From NCBI GenBank assembly GCA_018826295.1, contig JAHJZX010000035.1:62001-126000 (forward strand): 64,000 nt of DNA, given 5' to 3'. Under the pieces are notes generated by a model. It saw only the letters and a list, made by a program, of their open reading frames with translations. It was not told the DNA's origin and made no database searches. Below, piece after piece: positions 27,190 to 35,219 of the stretch (position 1 is its first letter; each line of letters begins with the position of its first letter). Origin of the DNA: Gammaproteobacteria bacterium (GTDB lineage Bacteria > Pseudomonadota > Gammaproteobacteria > Enterobacterales > Alteromonadaceae). A program made the translations under genes and the position numbers.

Positions 27190-27912
27190 ATGAAACGAGT
27201 ATTAGTCACCGGTTCTGGCCGTGGTATTGGTAAAGCGATAGCGTTGCAACTGGCCAAAGATGGCTTTGCTATTGCTGTGCATTGCCGCAGTGATCGCAGC
27301 AGCGCTGAGGCGGTTGTGGCTGAGATCCAGGCTCTGGGCTGTCATGCCAGCCTGTTACAGTTTGACGTGGCTGATCGCGCGGCTGCGCGGGCGGCATTGG
27401 AGCAGGATATCGCCAGCCATGGTGCTTATTATGGTGCGGTATGTAATGCCGGCATCACCCGTGACGGTGCTTTTCCGGCACTGACAGAAGACGATTGGGA
27501 CAGCGTGATCCACACTAATCTGGACGGCTTTTACAATGTATTGCAACCGCTGGTAATGCCGATGATCCAGCTGCGCGGCGGCGGTCGCATTGTCACTATT
27601 GCCTCAGTATCGGGCATTGCCGGCAACCGCGGCCAGGTGAATTACAGTGCGTCCAAAGCCGGTTTAATTGGTGCCACCAAAGCGCTGGCACTGGAACTGG
27701 CGAAACGCAAAATTACCGTTAACTGCGTGGCGCCGGGGTTAATTGATACCGATATGCTGCAAGACGTGGCGCAGGAAGAGCTGCTAAAAATGATCCCGCT
27801 ACGCCGCGCCGGTAGCGCAGCAGAAGTGGCTGCCACCGTGGCATTTTTATGTTCCGAACCGGCTGGCTACATTACGCGCCAGGTTATCTCGGTCAATGGC
27901 GGGTTAGTCTGA
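27190..27912 (+). CDS. apeQ: 3-ketoacyl-ACP reductase (FabG-like) ApeQ
   Basis: 240-residue short-chain dehydrogenase. NADPH motif VTGSGRGIGKAIA, NAG motif in VCNAGITRDGAF, catalytic Ser/Tyr/Lys in IASVSGIAG and NYSASKAGLIGA. Reduces the keto group after each condensation. Upstream site GGAG. Its stop overlaps the start of apeR by one base. Confidence 0.93.
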   Translation: MKRVLVTGSGRGIGKAIALQLAKDGFAIAVHCRSDRSSAEAVVAEIQALGCHASLLQFDVADRAAARAALEQDIASHGAYYGAVCNAGITRDGAFPALTEDDWDSVIHTNLDGFYNVLQPLVMPMIQLRGGGRIVTIASVSGIAGNRGQVNYSASKAGLIGATKALALELAKRKITVNCVAPGLIDTDMLQDVAQEELLKMIPLRRAGSAAEVAATVAFLCSEPAGYITRQVISVNGGLV

Positions 27913-29141
27913 TGCAGCGGGTCGTTGTAACCGGCATGTCAGTTGTTACCGCACTGGGCGATAACTGGCCTCAGTTTAAGCAGGCACTGCAGCAGGGCCA
28001 AAATGCGGTAACGGTGATGCCAGAGTGGGATCTGTACAGCAACATGAGTACCCGGCTGGCGGCACCGGTAATTGATTTTGTTAAGCCGGCACACTATCCG
28101 CGCAAGTTAATCCGGTCAATGGGCCGGGTGTCTTTAATGGCTACCCGCGCCACAGAACTGGCCTTGCAGGACGCCGGTTTGCTGGGGCATCCGGCGCTGA
28201 CAGACGGCCGCTGCGGTATTGCTTATGGCTCGTCTACCGGCAGCACTGAGCCGGTACTGGCGTTTGGCCGTATGATGGCTACCGGTGATATGACCGGCGT
28301 TACCGCCACCAGTTATATCCAGATGATGGGCCACACTACGGCCGTCAATGTCGGGGTATTTTTTGGCATTAAAGGCCGGGTGCATACCACCAGTTCAGCC
28401 TGCACTTCTGGCTCACAAGGTATTGGTTATGCGTACGAAGCGATAAAGTATGGTAAGCAAGTGCTGATGGTGGCCGGCGGCGCCGAAGAGCTGTGCCCCA
28501 CCGAGGCAGCAGTATTCGACACCCTGTACGCCACCAGCACGAAAAACAGCACGCCAAAGCTGACGCCAAGACCTTTTGACGCCAACCGCGATGGTTTGGT
28601 TATCGGCGAAGGTGCCGGCACATTAATTCTGGAACAGCTGGAACACGCCTTGGCACGTGGCGCCACTATTTACGCCGAAGTCGTTGGCTATGGTACTAAC
28701 TCTGATGGTGTACATGTCACTCAACCGACCGACAGCACAATGGAAACCGCAATGCGGCTGGCACTGCAGGATGCTGACTTAGCGGCATCCGCTATTGGTT
28801 ATGTCAATGCTCATGGTACCTCAACCGACCGTGGCGATATCGCCGAAAGCCAGGCAACGGCGCGGGTGTTTGGCAGCAAACAGCCTATCAGCTCGTTAAA
28901 AAGCTATCTGGGCCATACGCTGGGTGCCTGTGGCGCTATTGAAAGCTGGGCCAGCATTATGATGCAACGCGATAACTGGTTTGCCCCGACGCTAAATCTG
29001 CAGCAAATCGACCCAGCCTGCGCTGAACTGGACTATATCCGTGACAATGGCCGTGAGCTGGATACCGACTATGTGATGAGTAACAACTTTGCTTTTGGTG
29101 GCATTAATACTTCACTGATCTTTAAACGGTGGCGCGGCTAA
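27912..29141 (+). CDS. apeR: Beta-ketoacyl-ACP synthase ApeR-like
   Basis: 409-residue FabF-type synthase from the ATG at 27912 (MQRVVVTGMSVVTALG). The frame is open to 27849 but that region belongs to apeQ. Catalytic Cys in TSSACTSGSQGIGYAYEA, His in YVNAHGTSTDRGD and SYLGHTLGACGAIES, and the FAFGGINTSL C-terminus. In characterised systems ApeR is a second ketosynthase outside the ApeO-ApeC pair, possibly for the first or a priming condensation. It ends the conserved ape order. Confidence 0.92.
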   Translation: MQRVVVTGMSVVTALGDNWPQFKQALQQGQNAVTVMPEWDLYSNMSTRLAAPVIDFVKPAHYPRKLIRSMGRVSLMATRATELALQDAGLLGHPALTDGRCGIAYGSSTGSTEPVLAFGRMMATGDMTGVTATSYIQMMGHTTAVNVGVFFGIKGRVHTTSSACTSGSQGIGYAYEAIKYGKQVLMVAGGAEELCPTEAAVFDTLYATSTKNSTPKLTPRPFDANRDGLVIGEGAGTLILEQLEHALARGATIYAEVVGYGTNSDGVHVTQPTDSTMETAMRLALQDADLAASAIGYVNAHGTSTDRGDIAESQATARVFGSKQPISSLKSYLGHTLGACGAIESWASIMMQRDNWFAPTLNLQQIDPACAELDYIRDNGRELDTDYVMSNNFAFGGINTSLIFKRWRG

Positions 29142-29945
29142 ATGCGTTGCTTGGGCATTATAGTGGTGTGTTTTATGCTGGCACCCTGGCAGGCCAATGC
29201 AGAGGACGCAGCCTGGCAATTGGGTGTTGGTTTGGCTTACAGCCAATTGCCAGATTATCCCGGCGCTGCCGGGCAGCAACACTATTTGTTACCATTCCCT
29301 TACTTTACCTATCGCAGTGACAAGGTTAAATTAACCCGTTCCGAAGCGTTGGGCCAGTTATTCAGCGCTGGTAAGCTGTCGCTCAATTTAAGCCTGGCTG
29401 CGGCATTGCCGGTAAACAGTGACGACAACCAGGCCCGTCGGGATATGCCGGATCTGCTGTGGCTCACCGAAATTGGCCCGACGGCGGATTATCAGCTGTT
29501 AAACAATGACCGGCAGCAGTTATTGCTGCGCCTGCCACTGCGTAAAGCCATCGCCACTGATCTGCGGCAATGGCACGATGTCGGCTGGCGGCTGGAACCA
29601 CAACTGCATTGGCGGCAAAAGCTAGCCAACAGTCTGCAGTGGACCAGTCAGTTAGCGTTAAACTGGAGCGATAAAGAATACCATCAGTACTTATATGGCG
29701 TAGCGCCGGCATATGCTACGGCGACACGGCAAGAGTACAGGGCGCAGGCCGGTTATGCTGGCTGGCGCTGGTCCAATGGCATTAGCTGGCAGCACAAACG
29801 CTGGTGGCTGGGGGCTTTTGTCCGTTACGACAACCTGCAGGGCGTCAGTTTTGCCGATAGCCCTTTACTACAACGCCAGCATAACGCCAGCTTTGGCGTG
29901 GCACTGGCATGGATTTTTAACCAACAAGGATATTTCGATGAATAA
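29142..29945 (+). CDS. MipA/OmpV family outer-membrane protein
   Basis: 267-residue predicted beta-barrel with signal peptide (GIIVVCFMLAPWQANAED). WQLGVGLAYSQLPDYPGA is the family N-terminus, and the C-terminus ends with an aromatic-alternating strand (NASFGVALAWIFN). MipA/OmpV proteins are scaffolding or porin-like barrels. It directly follows apeR with no gap, so it may be co-transcribed with the pigment operon and could help in outer-membrane placement, but the link is positional only. Confidence 0.82.
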   Translation: MRCLGIIVVCFMLAPWQANAEDAAWQLGVGLAYSQLPDYPGAAGQQHYLLPFPYFTYRSDKVKLTRSEALGQLFSAGKLSLNLSLAAALPVNSDDNQARRDMPDLLWLTEIGPTADYQLLNNDRQQLLLRLPLRKAIATDLRQWHDVGWRLEPQLHWRQKLANSLQWTSQLALNWSDKEYHQYLYGVAPAYATATRQEYRAQAGYAGWRWSNGISWQHKRWWLGAFVRYDNLQGVSFADSPLLQRQHNASFGVALAWIFNQQGYFDE

Positions 29946-30369
29946 AATGATCACCCTACTGGCGCTATCTGCCGCAGTAATCAGTGGTGCCGCTCAGGCC
30001 CGTAACGACGTGCTGACACTACCACTGGAAAGTATTATCGGTACCGACAAAGCCAAACAGGCATTACTTGATGTGCCGTTTTATTTTGCCGGCCAAAGCC
30101 ATGCTAAGGTAACGAGTAACTGGGGCGAGATTGGCACTAATAAAAAAACCAACGCTGTTGGTAAATCAGACGATGAAGCCTGTCAGTGGGTGCTGCTGTC
30201 AGCAATAAAAGCATTGCAGGAAGCGGCAAAAAAGCGCGGCTATGATGCTGTGGTAAATATCCGCTCTAACTACAAAAACAACGAGTTCAGCAGTGCTACT
30301 GAGTATCAGTGTGGTGCCGGTAATATTATGGCTGGTGTGGCGCTGAAGGGCGATTTGGTTAAATTTTAA
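29938..30369 (+). CDS. Small secreted protein (often mis-named excinuclease ATPase subunit)
   Basis: 143 residues from the ATG at 29938, with signal peptide (MITLLALSAAVISGAAQARN). The rest contains two cysteines (DEACQWVLLSAIKALQEAAK and EYQCGAGNIMAGVALKGD) and the GYDAVVNIRSNYKNNEF strand seen in YbjQ-like/heavy-metal-binding-fold proteins. Homologues are commonly annotated as excinuclease ATPase subunits with no supporting motif; nothing here resembles UvrA. Overlaps the MipA gene by 8 bp. Function unknown, probably periplasmic. Confidence 0.7.
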   Translation: MNKMITLLALSAAVISGAAQARNDVLTLPLESIIGTDKAKQALLDVPFYFAGQSHAKVTSNWGEIGTNKKTNAVGKSDDEACQWVLLSAIKALQEAAKKRGYDAVVNIRSNYKNNEFSSATEYQCGAGNIMAGVALKGDLVKF

Positions 30370-30399
30370 CTAGCACGCTGTTACAGAAAAAAATCCAAT

Positions 30400-30425
30400 A
30401 AAGCCGGCGCTGTGATGCCGGCTTT
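30400..30425 (+). terminator. Rho-independent terminator
   Basis: Stem AAAGCCGGC (30400-30408) pairs with GCCGGCTTT (30417-30425), 8-nt loop, followed by GTTT. Placed between two convergent genes, it probably ends the long plus-strand ape transcript and may also act on the minus strand because AAA precedes the stem. Confidence 0.75.
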
Positions 30426-30444
30426 GTTTAAGTAAACGGCGTAA

Positions 30445-31068
30445 TTACACTAAGCCCGGATAGGATTGCGGATACATCGGCAATACCTGCTGTAACTGCA
30501 GAAAGGTTTTAAATAAAGATTTTAAAGCCACCTTATCACCAATAAAGTGTGGCAGTTTACCGGCCGCATCGGCCTGGCCCTGGTACTCAATCTTCATCCG
30601 ACCATCTGGTAACGGCGTCAAGGTCCACCTTGCCTGCACCTGCTGCATGCGCACATAGCCTTTTACCGCCGGGAAATGCTGGCCCATATCGCTAACCACC
30701 ATAGTTAACACACCGCTGCTGGCATCTTGCTGCCATACTGACTGCGTTACCATATCCCGCTTCGACACCGGCCACATCGCGCTGAAATAAGTGTGTACTA
30801 AGTGCGTTTTGGCTTCCGGCTGGCCCAGCAACTCAGCTTTTTCGGTATTGGCTGCCCAGTTGGTAATATTGGCGGTATCTTCCAGCAGGTGTAAAAATGC
30901 GCCTGCCGTAGCCTTAACTTCGGTCTGGGCTTTAACTTGCAGCAGCTTATCGGCATTGTGACGATATTCTACCTGGGTTTCAGCAACTGCTTTATATAGC
31001 CGCCATGGCTTTTCCTCTGCAGCTATTGCCACACTGAACAACATCAGACACGTGAGTAAAAGACGCAT
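30445..31068 (-). CDS. Periplasmic START-domain protein
   Basis: 207 residues with a signal peptide (LLLTCLMLFSVAIAAEEKP). The body fits the START/Bet v1-like lipid-binding fold: FLHLLEDTANITNWAANTEK, SAMWPVSKRDMVTQSVW and GYVRMQQVQARWTLTPL. Members are thought to bind hydrophobic ligands; the ligand is not known. Minus strand, 5 bp downstream of rsuA, so possibly co-transcribed with it. Confidence 0.8.
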   Translation of the reverse strand: MRLLLTCLMLFSVAIAAEEKPWRLYKAVAETQVEYRHNADKLLQVKAQTEVKATAGAFLHLLEDTANITNWAANTEKAELLGQPEAKTHLVHTYFSAMWPVSKRDMVTQSVWQQDASSGVLTMVVSDMGQHFPAVKGYVRMQQVQARWTLTPLPDGRMKIEYQGQADAAGKLPHFIGDKVALKSLFKTFLQLQQVLPMYPQSYPGLV

Positions 31069-31073
31069 TGCCG

Positions 31074-31769
31074 TCAGCCTTTTAGCAGGGCTAATTGTGC
31101 CGGCGTTAACAGGCGGTATTCGCCTTCGGCTAAATCATCCGGCAATTGCAGGCCGCCGATTTTTTCGCGGTGCAGCCGCTCTACCTTGTTACCAATGGCG
31201 GCAAACATGCGTTTTACCTGATGATAACGGCCTTCATGGATCGTCAGCAAAGCCTCGGTGTCACTGATGATTTCCAGTTCTGCCGGTAAGGTAGCGTTTT
31301 TTTCATTGCGCAGCATAATGCCATCCGCAAATTGCGCGATAGCCGCATGTGGGATCGGATCGGCGGTCCAGACGCGGTAGGTTTTGGCGACATGATGCTT
31401 CGGGCTGCTAATGCGGTGTGACCATTGGCCATCGTCGGTTATCAGCACTAAGCCTGTGGTGTCTAAATCGAGCCGGCCCACAGTGTGCAGCCGTTCAATT
31501 AGCGGCTCGTCCATTAGGGTAAACACTGTCGGGTGATCCGGGTCGTCAGTCGAGCAAATATAACCGTCCGGCTTGTGCAGCATAAAGTAGCGCAGGCCAA
31601 CCAGCTGCAGTTGCTCGTCGTCCAGGCATACCACATCGCTGTCTTTTACCTGCAGAGCAGCTTGTTTTACCGGGTCGCCATTTAGCGTTACCAGGCCCTG
31701 GCGCACCAGTTTTCCGGCCTGGCTACGGGTCAGGCCGGTACAGTCACATATAAATTTATCTAAACGCAT
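31074..31769 (-). CDS. rsuA: 16S rRNA pseudouridine(516) synthase
   Basis: 231 residues. S4-like N-terminal domain (MRLDKFICDCTGLTRSQAGK), then the catalytic motif VGRLDLDTTGLVLITDDGQW with the active-site Asp and EGRYHQVKRMFAAIGN near the C-terminus. Length and N-terminus match RsuA rather than RluB/RluE/RluF. Housekeeping gene in the minus-strand group next to cysQ. Confidence 0.9.
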   Translation of the reverse strand: MRLDKFICDCTGLTRSQAGKLVRQGLVTLNGDPVKQAALQVKDSDVVCLDDEQLQLVGLRYFMLHKPDGYICSTDDPDHPTVFTLMDEPLIERLHTVGRLDLDTTGLVLITDDGQWSHRISSPKHHVAKTYRVWTADPIPHAAIAQFADGIMLRNEKNATLPAELEIISDTEALLTIHEGRYHQVKRMFAAIGNKVERLHREKIGGLQLPDDLAEGEYRLLTPAQLALLKG

Positions 31770-31837
31770 AATTCACCTACTTTTGTTGCGTTTAGTGTAA
31801 CCAAATTTGCCCGGTTAGTCGCTAACTCAGTGGCGTT

Positions 31838-32599
31838 TTACGGCGTTAGCGCAGACACGATAAAGTTGGGGTTGCGCAGGTTTTCGCGCTGATACACCTG
31901 GCTGGCGATACCGTCAAAGCTTACCGTGGCACCGGCTTCTGTGGCGATAATATGACCGGCACCGGTGTCCCACTGCATGGTTGGGCCAAAGCGCGGATAG
32001 ACATCAGCGCTGCCTTCAGCCACCAGGCAAAATTTCAGTGAACTGCCTACCGGCACCATTTCGTGTTGGGCAAATTGCGCCAGATAACCGGCCAGATCCG
32101 GGCTGGGGTGGCTGCGGCTGCCGACTACGCGAATTGTCGCGCCGGGTTTAGCCACCTGAATGGCGTGTGTTTGGCCGGTGGCTTTGACAAAGGCACCTGC
32201 ACCTTTGGCAGCAGAGTATGTTTTGCCCAGCACCGGCGCATGGATAACGCCCAGCACCGGCTCACCGTTATCAATCAGCGCGATATTCACGGTAAATTCA
32301 CCGTTGCGTTTAATAAACTCCTTGGTGCCATCCAGCGGGTCTACCAGCCAGTACCGTTGCCACTGCTGGCGAATATGCCAGCTGATATCCGCCGCCTCTT
32401 CAGACAGTATCGGTAGCTCCGGTGTCAGTGCCGTTAACGCCTGAACAATTAACTTGTGTGCCGCTAAATCGGCAGCTGTCAGCGGTGAATCATCAGCTTT
32501 GCCGGTGATATTAAAGGCCGCGTTGTCTTGCTGATATACCGCCAGGATGGCCTGACCGGCTTGTTCGGCGATATCGATAATGGCCGGCAAATAATTCAT
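31838..32599 (-). CDS. cysQ: 3'(2'),5'-bisphosphate nucleotidase
   Basis: 253 residues, inositol-monophosphatase fold. Metal and substrate motifs ILSEEAADISWHIR, VDPLDGTKEFIKRNGEF and MQWDTGAGHIIATEAGA. Recycles the 3'-phosphoadenosine 5'-phosphate produced by PAPS reductase, linking it with the cysC and cysH genes of this window. It lies downstream of cysC but separated by 285 bp of hairpin repeats. Confidence 0.93.
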   Translation of the reverse strand: MNYLPAIIDIAEQAGQAILAVYQQDNAAFNITGKADDSPLTAADLAAHKLIVQALTALTPELPILSEEAADISWHIRQQWQRYWLVDPLDGTKEFIKRNGEFTVNIALIDNGEPVLGVIHAPVLGKTYSAAKGAGAFVKATGQTHAIQVAKPGATIRVVGSRSHPSPDLAGYLAQFAQHEMVPVGSSLKFCLVAEGSADVYPRFGPTMQWDTGAGHIIATEAGATVSFDGIASQVYQRENLRNPNFIVSALTP

Positions 32600-32666
32600 G
32601 CAGATGTCCTTTTATTTTATTTGATGTTACACCGGTATCCCAAGCGAAGACAGCTAACAGCTAAGC

Positions 32667-32726
32667 GGGGCGTCTCCAGCATGGATGCTGGAGAGGAGTT
32701 TACATGGATGTATTTACAACGTCCCC
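32667..32726. repeat. Intergenic hairpin repeat, unit 1
   Basis: 60-bp element bounded by GGGG...CCCC. It contains two stem-loops, CTCCAGCAT-GG-ATGCTGGAG (32674-32693, perfect 9-bp stem) and TACAT-GG-ATGTA (32701-32712). Both have the core CATGGATG. This layout resembles intergenic REP-like elements with paired ATGGAT hairpins known in several gammaproteobacterial genomes. Copy number could not be tested. Confidence 0.7.
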
Positions 32727-32767
32727 GTGTGCTGTTGGCTGTCGTAGTTTTCAGCCAGGTGTAAACT

Positions 32768-32874
32768 CAGCGACAAGGCAATACTTTCTTCGCCGCCTTC
32801 AAGGAGCACATCCCTGTGCCCTCTCAGCCTGCGCGGCATCCCTGCCGCTGCTGCGAAAGTACACCTTGTCGCTG
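32768..32874. repeat. Intergenic hairpin repeat, unit 2
   Basis: A 107-bp element whose ends CAGCGACAAGG (32768-32778) and CCTTGTCGCTG (32864-32874) are perfect inverted repeats that continue imperfectly inwards (TACTTTC/GAAAGTA). Inside are two small stem-loops, GCACA-TCCC-TGTGC and GGCA-TCCC-TGCC, whose minus-strand cores read CAGGGATG. The same core type as unit 1 suggests related elements in tandem. Confidence 0.65.
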
Positions 32875-32884
32875 CGTTGCCGTA

Positions 32885-33484
32885 TTAGCTAATAATCTGC
32901 CTTTTTTTCAGCAAGGCCAGCAATTGCTGCACGCTATCTTGCAGCGACATGACTGAGGTATCCAGAACTAAATCGGCGTGCTCCGGCGCTTCGTACGGAT
33001 CAGAAATACCGGTAAACTGGCTGATTTGGCCGGCACGGGCTTTTTTGTACAGGCCTTTAACATCACGCTGCTCGCACACTTCCAGCGGAGTGGCGATATG
33101 CACTTCAATAAATTTGCCCGGTGCAATAAAGCTTTTTACCAGCTCGCGCTGATTACGGTACGGCGAAATGAAGGCGCTTAATACCAGCAAACCGGCGTCT
33201 ACCATCAGGCCTGCCACAGCGCCTACCCGGCGCAGATTTTCTGTTCTGTCCTCGGCACTAAAACCTAAATCGGCGCACAAGCCATGGCGCACATTGTCAC
33301 CATCCAGCAAGTATGTATGCTTGCCTTGCGCAACCAGCGCCTGCTCCAATGCATTGGCAACAGTCGACTTGCCCGAGCCGGATAAACCGGTAAACCAGAT
33401 CACCGCACTTTGGTGGCCAAATAAGGCTTCGCGCTGCGCAGCGTTTACGTCGTGCTGTTGCCACTTAATATCGTTATGGGTCAT
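32885..33484 (-). CDS. cysC: Adenylylsulfate kinase
   Basis: 199 residues. Walker [40 protein letters not shown] for APS binding, and [14 protein letters not shown]. Phosphorylates APS to PAPS, the substrate of CysH (45421). 13 bp downstream of the SLC13 permease in the cysG-cysD-cysN-permease-cysC operon. Confidence 0.95.
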   Translation of the reverse strand: MTHNDIKWQQHDVNAAQREALFGHQSAVIWFTGLSGSGKSTVANALEQALVAQGKHTYLLDGDNVRHGLCADLGFSAEDRTENLRRVGAVAGLMVDAGLLVLSAFISPYRNQRELVKSFIAPGKFIEVHIATPLEVCEQRDVKGLYKKARAGQISQFTGISDPYEAPEHADLVLDTSVMSLQDSVQQLLALLKKRQIIS

Positions 33485-33497
33485 TAGTCTGCTTCAC

Positions 33498-35219
33498 TTA
33501 AAACGGATAAATCAACGGTAAAAATACCAACACTACGGATGAATATACCAGCGCCATAGGCACACCGAGGCGAATATAGTCGCGCAACTGGTAATTGCCG
33601 GCCGAATACACCATCAGGTTAGTTTGATAACCAAAGGGCGAAATAAAGCTGGCCGAAGCGCCAAAGGCCACCGCCATAAAAAACGGTACCGGATCGACGC
33701 CCAGATTTTGTGCTATGGCATAGGCGATAGGAAAGGTTAACGCGGCCGCGGCATTGTTGGTTACCAGCTCGGTAAACAGCCAGGTCGCGACAAAAACCGC
33801 GATTAAAGCGCCATAAGCGCCGCTGCCATCAACCAGCAGGATCAGGCCATCGGCAATCTGGCCGGCTACGCCAGTTTCGATCATCAGTTGGGCTAAACCT
33901 ATAGCCGAACCGACAATTAACCACAATTCCAGCGGGAAGCGGTTTTTAATTTCATTTACCGTCACGGCGCCGGCAGCGACATAGGCCAGCAACAATAACG
34001 GCAGGCTTTTAATCAGTGGGGCTATGTCGGCAATCGACAGGGCCAGTGCGGTAGCAAAGCCGAGTAATACCCAATGGCTGCGGTTTTTTGCCAGTGGCGT
34101 AGAAATAGCCAAACCATTAACGTAGATAAACTCCTGGCTAAGCTGATGCTGGCCGGGGAAATGCTTACCTACCGATAAAATCAGCACATCGCCGGCGTGT
34201 AGTATCAAGTCACCCAGGCCACCCTGCAGGCGTTCATGGCCGCGGCGTACGGCAATAACTACCGCATCGTATTCATGGCGAAAGCGCAGTTGTTTTAAAC
34301 TTTTGCCCACCAGACGCGAGCTGTAACTGATCACCGCTTCCAGCAGTTCGCCCTGTTGCTGATCCTGACGCAGCAGCTCTAAGCCAGGAAATTGCTGCAG
34401 CCGTGACACTGCTTCCAAATCGCCGACAAAGCGTAGTTCGTCACCGGCTTTAATCAGCGTATCCGGCGTGACCGGGCAAATATGCTCGCTACCGCGCTGA
34501 ATTTCAGCCAAAAACAGCGCTTGTAGCTCGCGCAGTTGGTTTTGTTCGACCGTTTTACCAATTAACTGGCTGTCGTCGCGAACATGGGCGGTTAAATAAT
34601 AGGGCGTGCTTTGGCCGGCGTCTTTGCTATTGTCTGGCAACCATCGGCTGCCAATGATCAACACGACTATGCCGGCTGTTAGCACCAGCGCACCCAGCAA
34701 GGTAAAGTCAAAGAACCCCAGCAGCGGTTCACCGCTTTGTTCGACAAAACCATTCACAATAAGGTTGGTTGAGGTGCCGATTAACGTTAGCATGCCGCCT
34801 AAAATAGCGCTGTACGACAACGGCAACAGCAACTTAGACGCAGCAAAATGGTTGTGATGCCTGAGCGACGACATCAGCGTAGATACCACTGCCGTGTTGT
34901 TAATAAAAGCCGACATCAGCGCGCTGGACAAGCTTAGGCGGGTGATTACTGAACCCAGATGTTTGCCCTGAAAGCCGCGGCTTAACCAGCTAACCAGTTG
35001 CGATTTTTCAATGCCAATGGATACCAATAGCAGCAGTAATAGCGTAATAAGCGACGGATTGGCGAAGTTTTGCAAGGCGCGCTCAAGCGGCAGCCAACCA
35101 ATCAGATAGCTGAGCAACAGGGCACCGCCAAACCATAGCGCTGGCGAGCGTTTGCTGAAAATCAGCCCCGCCACCAGCGCCAGTAACAGCGCCACTACGC
35201 CATACTGCTGATACAGCAT
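33498..35219 (-). CDS. SLC13-family permease with two TrkA-C domains (probable sulfate transporter)
   Basis: 573 residues. N-terminal half: membrane helices (VALLLALVAGLIFSKRSPAL; LLPLSYSAILGGMLTLIGTS with the SNT-like GTSTNLIV motif). Middle: two TrkA-C/RCK_C regulatory domains at about residues 200-290 and 300-385 (LRFRHEYDAVVIAVRRGH). C-terminal: second helix set with TNNAAAALTFPIAYAIA. Family members carry sulfate or dicarboxylates; position between cysN and cysC, sharing a TAATG junction with cysN, points to sulfate uptake. No ABC-type sulfate transporter is visible here. Confidence 0.85.
   Translation of the reverse strand: MLYQQYGVVALLLALVAGLIFSKRSPALWFGGALLLSYLIGWLPLERALQNFANPSLITLLLLLLVSIGIEKSQLVSWLSRGFQGKHLGSVITRLSLSSALMSAFINNTAVVSTLMSSLRHHNHFAASKLLLPLSYSAILGGMLTLIGTSTNLIVNGFVEQSGEPLLGFFDFTLLGALVLTAGIVVLIIGSRWLPDNSKDAGQSTPYYLTAHVRDDSQLIGKTVEQNQLRELQALFLAEIQRGSEHICPVTPDTLIKAGDELRFVGDLEAVSRLQQFPGLELLRQDQQQGELLEAVISYSSRLVGKSLKQLRFRHEYDAVVIAVRRGHERLQGGLGDLILHAGDVLILSVGKHFPGQHQLSQEFIYVNGLAISTPLAKNRSHWVLLGFATALALSIADIAPLIKSLPLLLLAYVAAGAVTVNEIKNRFPLELWLIVGSAIGLAQLMIETGVAGQIADGLILLVDGSGAYGALIAVFVATWLFTELVTNNAAAALTFPIAYAIAQNLGVDPVPFFMAVAFGASASFISPFGYQTNLMVYSAGNYQLRDYIRLGVPMALVYSSVVLVFLPLIYPF

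Noticed and set aside
27849-27911. Early start for apeR
   Set aside because: Lies inside apeQ; MQRVVVTGMSVVTALG at 27912 is the standard FabF beginning.
29938-30369. Excinuclease ATPase subunit
   Set aside because: A name often copied to this family; there is no P-loop or UvrA motif and a signal peptide is present.
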